From CAYGTK01 sp964352775 (GTDB lineage Bacteria; Bacteroidota; Bacteroidia; Chitinophagales; CAIOSU01), in assembly GCA_964352775.1 (NCBI GenBank), contig CAYGTK010000179.1:1-8650 (forward strand): a stretch of DNA of 8,650 nucleotides. Direction: 5' to 3'. The notes under the pieces were generated by a model. That model made no database searches. It worked only from the letters and a program-made list of their open reading frames with translations, and was not told where the DNA came from. The translations under genes were made by a program, and so were the position numbers. Shown in pieces: positions 5,666 through 8,650 of the stretch; position 1 is the first letter of the stretch, and the number at the start of each line of letters is the position of its first letter.

Positions 5666-6382
5666 ATGGTAGAACTAGGAGCAAATTGGATAACGGAAGG
5701 GCGAATTGACTTTGAGTACAAGAAGTACTTACTACTTGCCTATTTGCAGCAGGCCAGCAAGCATTTTGATGAGGCAAAACTGTATCCCGTGCTGGCAGAC
5801 CTAGTGGAGCATTACAACAATTTGAACGTATATAAAGAGCGAAAGGAACTGGTACAGAACCAATTTCCTAAAGCGCTTACTAAGGCCGACTTTAAGAAGT
5901 TTCAATTAGAATACGAGCAACTGCTAACCGATGACGAGCACTTAGGTGAGATAGAACGATTGGTTGACCTAGCCCTGCCTATGTTAGAGCAACACGTAAA
6001 GCTAGGTAGCGAACTGTATGAATTTATTGCCGATAAAATGGAGATAAGCCCCGTAGGCATATTACCACTATACAAAGAGGAAGGCTATTTAATGATATGC
6101 TATGAAGATAGTCGTGAGGCTAGGGTATTTGAGTTTGCTAGTACCTTGTTCGAAAGCGCTAAAGAGAACTACCGTGGGCTGCGAACTACTTATGTAGATA
6201 CCTATCAGTTATCGCTGGGCAACTCGCTGGAGAATATTAAGGTAGACTTGGTAAGGAAGATGAAGAAGTTTGCCAACCCTGCTACTTATGCTATAGGCAC
6301 AACAATGAGTTTCCCATTTAGGGAATCTATATTTCCAATTGCTAAAAGAATGTTGTTACAGCAGCTGAGTACTGCGGCTTAA
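5666..6382 (+). CDS. Conserved-looking Bacteroidota protein of unknown function
   Basis: A 238-residue soluble protein without signal peptide or membrane segment. It opens with ELGANWITEGRIDFEYKK and LLLAYLQ, then a long, mostly helical, charged middle (residues about 28-125, including LYPVLADLVEHYNNL). A mixed C-terminal half follows with EGYLMICYEDSREARVFEF (139-157) and ends near FPFRESIFPIAKRML. The N-terminus matches my memory of a conserved hypothetical family in Bacteroidota, but I know no function. The reading frame stays open upstream through the repeat and the gap. The ATG at 5666 is chosen because the family-like sequence begins there and the upstream codons translate repeat DNA. 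Its 3' end faces secG with only 10 bp between the two stops. It could be the first chromosomal gene beyond the accessory segment. Confidence 0.8.
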   Translation: MVELGANWITEGRIDFEYKKYLLLAYLQQASKHFDEAKLYPVLADLVEHYNNLNVYKERKELVQNQFPKALTKADFKKFQLEYEQLLTDDEHLGEIERLVDLALPMLEQHVKLGSELYEFIADKMEISPVGILPLYKEEGYLMICYEDSREARVFEFASTLFESAKENYRGLRTTYVDTYQLSLGNSLENIKVDLVRKMKKFANPATYAIGTTMSFPFRESIFPIAKRMLLQQLSTAA

Positions 6383-6392
6383 GAAGTAGCTA

Positions 6393-6749
6393 TTACTGAG
6401 GGTCACCAAGAGGATCGCCACCAGTTGGTGCAGCATCTGCTGGAGGTAATTGACCACCTGAAGGTAAAGCAGGAGCTTGTACTTCTTCGGTAAGATCTAA
6501 AGAATCGTCAATAGCGGCACTGTCTCTATTAATAAAGGCAGCTGAACCTAAGCTCAATACCAATAGTGCTATAGCTAAGTACCAAGTACCCTTCTCTACT
6601 ATATCGTTAGAACGACGTGCGCCGAACATTTGCTGGGCATCGCCACCAAAGCCTGCACCTACGCCACCCCCTTTCGGGTTCTGTATCAATACTATACCTA
6701 TTAACAGTAGGCAAACTAAAATGATCAAAACAGTAAAAACAACGTACAT
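6393..6749 (-). CDS. secG: Preprotein translocase subunit SecG
   Basis: A 118-residue inner-membrane subunit of the SecYEG channel, which assists SecA-driven export. Two hydrophobic helices (about 2-22 and 55-73) flank the conserved cytoplasmic loop QNPKGGGVGAGFGG (23-36) and MFGARRSNDIVEKGTWYLA (41-59), the hallmark of SecG. The C-terminal tail after residue 78 is acidic then rich in proline, glycine and alanine, and variable in the family. The length is normal. Its ATG directly abuts the TAG of the TPR gene (no spacer), so it is the last visible gene of the operon. In Bacteroidota, groES and groEL often follow secG. Here a convergent gene takes that place. Confidence 0.95.
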   Translation of the reverse strand: MYVVFTVLIILVCLLLIGIVLIQNPKGGGVGAGFGGDAQQMFGARRSNDIVEKGTWYLAIALLVLSLGSAAFINRDSAAIDDSLDLTEEVQAPALPSGGQLPPADAAPTGGDPLGDPQ

Positions 6750-7739
6750 CTATTGCTTATTTATGAGCTCTTGAATTCGGCCTGCAAAGTAACCGCTTTT
6801 TTCAGGATATTTCAAACTTAATTTCTCGTAGGCCTCTATAGCCTTGTCATACTTGCCTTGTATGGCCAGCACTTTTGCCAGAGTCTCCGTTATCAGGTCA
6901 TCTCCACTATGGTTGCTTCTACGGGCCAACTGGCTAATTGTTGTCNNNNNNNNNNCTTTTTCTTGTTTGGTGCTTTGCTCTTTCACCTCCAGTTTAGCGG
7001 CTTCTTTCATTAGGCTTGCTTCGTATTGCATAGGCTCGGCAATAGGTATGGTCTCTACCGCTTTTGGCGCTGCACCTGAACCTTTGGTTTTACCGCTCTT
7101 CAGCCATCCCAAGAAGCTGCTTGCAGAAGCATTTACTGCTTCCTCTTCAACTACTTCTGGTACCTTCTCTTCTTCTTGTTCTGCTTGCTTACCTGCTCCT
7201 TGAATAGCCGCCACCTTCTTAATAATATCTATCGGGACAATGGGTACTAAAGGTGGCGATGGTATTTCTTCTTGTACTGCAGAAGTCTCTTCCTCGGCGA
7301 GTTCTTCTACCGCTTCTTCTGTTGAGGCATCTACTTGTTGCTCCCCATCTACGGCTTCTTCAATAACTAATTCTGTATCAATAACCTGCTGTACTTCTTC
7401 CACTTCCTCAGTCACGGCTTCTTCCACTAACACAGGGATTTCTTCTTCTACAGCTTCTAGTATAGGTTCGGTATCTACTACTGAATTTTCTATTAATGGG
7501 GTTTCATCAGAATGGTAAATAAGCTCGTACAGCTTCACTCTATCTGGAGAGTATATGGCTGCCTTAGCTAACCATTGCTCATAGGCTTTATCTTGCGTAT
7601 CAAAGGCATGGCGAGCCTTCAGCTTAACAGCAGCAGCGTAGTAGGGCGACTTCTCCATCACTTCATCCAACCAAGCCATATCGGCATTATGGATAGAAGC
7701 AGGTCGCTCCAATAGCTCTATGTAACGTTGATAGTCCAT
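6750..7739 (-). CDS. Bacteroidota TPR-repeat protein of the lptE-secG operon (contains 10 N)
   Basis: About 329 residues, four of them undetermined. The N-terminal part (MDYQRYIELLERP, EKSPYYAAAVKLKARHAF, AAIYSPDRVKLYELI) and the C-terminal TPR-like part (LITETLAKVLAIQGKYDKA, then YEKLSLKYPEKSGYFAGRI) match the family found between lptE and secG in many Bacteroidota. The middle (about 85-170) is a low-complexity stretch dominated by Glu, Val and Ala, probably disordered. No signal peptide is visible. A TTG at 7745 would add two residues, but the ATG at 7739 overlaps the lptE stop by one base (TAATG) and is preferred. A 10-N gap lies at residues 262-265. The frame is open on both sides, so the true length there is probably 1 mod 3. 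The biological role is not established. Confidence 0.85.
   Translation of the reverse strand: MDYQRYIELLERPASIHNADMAWLDEVMEKSPYYAAAVKLKARHAFDTQDKAYEQWLAKAAIYSPDRVKLYELIYHSDETPLIENSVVDTEPILEAVEEEIPVLVEEAVTEEVEEVQQVIDTELVIEEAVDGEQQVDASTEEAVEELAEEETSAVQEEIPSPPLVPIVPIDIIKKVAAIQGAGKQAEQEEEKVPEVVEEEAVNASASSFLGWLKSGKTKGSGAAPKAVETIPIAEPMQYEASLMKEAAKLEVKEQSTKQEKXXXXTTISQLARRSNHSGDDLITETLAKVLAIQGKYDKAIEAYEKLSLKYPEKSGYFAGRIQELINKQ
6946..6955. other. Assembly gap of 10 N inside the TPR-protein gene
   Basis: Ten undetermined bases between a lysine- and glutamine-rich segment and the TPR-like C-terminus. The same reading frame is used on both sides, so the estimated size is at least frame-consistent. The conserved linker I would expect before the TPR part is not seen and may be partly hidden here. 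Confidence 0.95.
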
Positions 7740-8230
7740 TACCAATTGGTGGTAGCGCGGTTAAATATATCTACTATTATCTGCTCATTAATGTCCTCTA
7801 ATAGGCCATCTTCTACATCGGCTAATACTTGCGAAATATCGTAATCAGCAAAGGCAGAAAAGCTCTGCTCCCAACTGTTCTTCTCGTTCAACCTATCGGT
7901 AAATTTCATCTTGGTGCGAATGGTCAAACGACCTAATGCCGTAGCATTATCACCTGATGGTGCTTGTGAGCTAACTACGTATCCCGTTACTCTACCTTCA
8001 AATATCCAATCACCATTATCGGCTAATGATAAGCGGGTTTCGTTCAAGAATTTGTTCCGAAGTCTATCGGTCAGGTCTTGGCTTAGTGCGGTGTTACCGT
8101 TCTGCGATTCGTTAATGAAGTTTCGGATACTTACCGACTTCACCTCAGGTGGAATACTTCCTCCCTTGAAGGAATAGCACGACACCGCTACTAGGGCGAA
8201 CAAACAACAAATGGAAAGCAATTTATTCAT
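7739..8230 (-). CDS. lptE: LptE-family outer-membrane lipoprotein (LPS assembly)
   Basis: A 163-residue lipoprotein expected to pair with LptD at the outer membrane and assist lipopolysaccharide insertion. The signal peptide MNKLLSICCLFALVAVSC ends at a lipobox cysteine, C18. The mature protein shows the Bacteroidota LptE pattern: YSFKGGSIPPEVKSVSIRNF (19-38), ALSQDLTDRLRNKFLNETRL (48-67), WIFEGRVTGYVVSSQAP (74-90) and LGRLTIRTKMKFTD (98-111), then a helical C-terminus. The length is typical. The start overlaps the stop of the upstream regulator by one base, and the stop overlaps the start of the TPR gene, so all are probably co-translated. Sequence similarity to proteobacterial LptE is low in this phylum. 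The call rests on the phylum-specific pattern and the gene order. Confidence 0.88.
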   Translation of the reverse strand: MNKLLSICCLFALVAVSCYSFKGGSIPPEVKSVSIRNFINESQNGNTALSQDLTDRLRNKFLNETRLSLADNGDWIFEGRVTGYVVSSQAPSGDNATALGRLTIRTKMKFTDRLNEKNSWEQSFSAFADYDISQVLADVEDGLLEDINEQIIVDIFNRATTNW

Positions 8231-8650
8231 CAGGCGCTTATCTTGTATTCTTTTATCTTGCGGTATAAGGTACGTTCAGATATTCCAAGATCTAACGCGG
8301 CATCTTTTCTTCTATTGTTGTGCTTAATTAGGGCCTTCTCTATCATGTCTCGCTCCATATCTGCTAAGCTAAGCGACTCTACTATTTCAGCATCCCTATA
8401 TCTATCGGGGTCTTCAATAATTATGGCGCGTTCTTGTTGCTTCTCTAAAGCCTCTGCCATTATACTTTCTTCCTCTTTAACTACCGACTGTATCAACTCA
8501 CGAGCATCGCCAGAAGTACGTAGGTCAGGGAATTTAGAAATATCAGCATGCTGGTTCTGCGCCATGTCGTAGATGAACTTCTTCATATCATTCAAGTCTT
8601 TCTTCATGTCGAAGAATAACTTGAACAGTATCTCGCGCTCGGTAGTGGCA
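8230..8650 (-). CDS. Sigma-54-dependent transcriptional regulator, C-terminal part (5' end outside window)
   Basis: The last 139 residues are visible, from ATTEREILFKLFFDMKKDL to the TGA at 8230-8232. The open frame runs off the window edge, so the AAA+ sigma-54 interaction domain lies beyond it. The C-terminus is a Fis-type helix-turn-helix: MIEKALIKHNNRRKDAALDL followed by GISERTLYRKIKEY, typical of NtrC-like activators. The TTEREILFKLFFDMKKDL segment just before it is characteristic of the Bacteroidota regulator that heads the lptE-secG operon. No receiver domain can be judged from this fragment. The truncation is due to the window only. Confidence 0.9.
   Translation of the reverse strand, partial: ATTEREILFKLFFDMKKDLNDMKKFIYDMAQNQHADISKFPDLRTSGDARELIQSVVKEEESIMAEALEKQQERAIIIEDPDRYRDAEIVESLSLADMERDMIEKALIKHNNRRKDAALDLGISERTLYRKIKEYKISA

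Noticed and set aside
7240..7518. Plus-strand serine/threonine-rich open frame
   Set aside because: It is the antisense shadow of the Glu/Val/Ala-rich low-complexity stretch of the TPR gene.

Overview
The window looks like a chromosomal segment of a member of the Bacteroidota. The best evidence is the minus-strand run at its right end: a sigma-54 (Fis-type HTH) response regulator, an LptE-family lipoprotein, a Bacteroidota-type TPR protein and SecG, packed with 0-1 nt junctions. The protein sequences fit that phylum, and most genes lack a strong Shine-Dalgarno sequence. I cannot place it below phylum.

Layout. Positions 1-249 are non-coding and carry an imperfect dyad. 250-2364 (+) encodes a 704-residue primase-helicase (degenerate CHC2-like domain, Toprim, RecA-like ATPase, C-terminal HTH), a replication protein typical of mobile elements. 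2517-4318 (+) is a visibly A+T-richer two-gene unit: an SMC/OLD-like AAA ATPase with a 1-nt overlap into a small PIN-fold nuclease. 4319-5665 is a repeat-rich zone with one small lipoprotein gene (4653-5003) and a 100-N assembly gap. 5666-6382 (+) is a protein of unknown function whose 3' end converges, 10 bp apart, on secG. 6393-8650 (-) is the conserved secG, TPR protein, lptE, sigma-54 regulator operon.

The most striking structure is repetitive. (i) A palindromic element of about 100 bp (family R1) occurs in three intergenic places (4422, 5071, 5338). A fourth copy, with both arms and loop recognisable, lies in frame inside the primase-helicase gene (604-709). A second, unrelated palindromic element lies in frame in the same gene (1303-1374). 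Both fall in inter-domain linkers, which resembles palindromic-element invasion of proteins in Rickettsia. (ii) Three arrays of a short GTTTCCA/GTTTACA-like unit, each an inverted array centred on CTAG, follow the plus-strand genes. Two of them flank the ATPase-PIN pair in inverted orientation with roughly 90% identity. (iii) Arrays, R1 elements and a third repeat family recur in the same order, forming a composite repeat that probably caused the assembly gap.

Taken together, the left two thirds read as an accessory region next to a conserved housekeeping operon. It holds a replication protein, a candidate ATPase-nuclease defence or toxin module and dispersed palindromic repeats. No integrase, transposase, relaxase, tRNA or CRISPR is visible, so the boundaries and mechanism of any mobile element cannot be set from this window.
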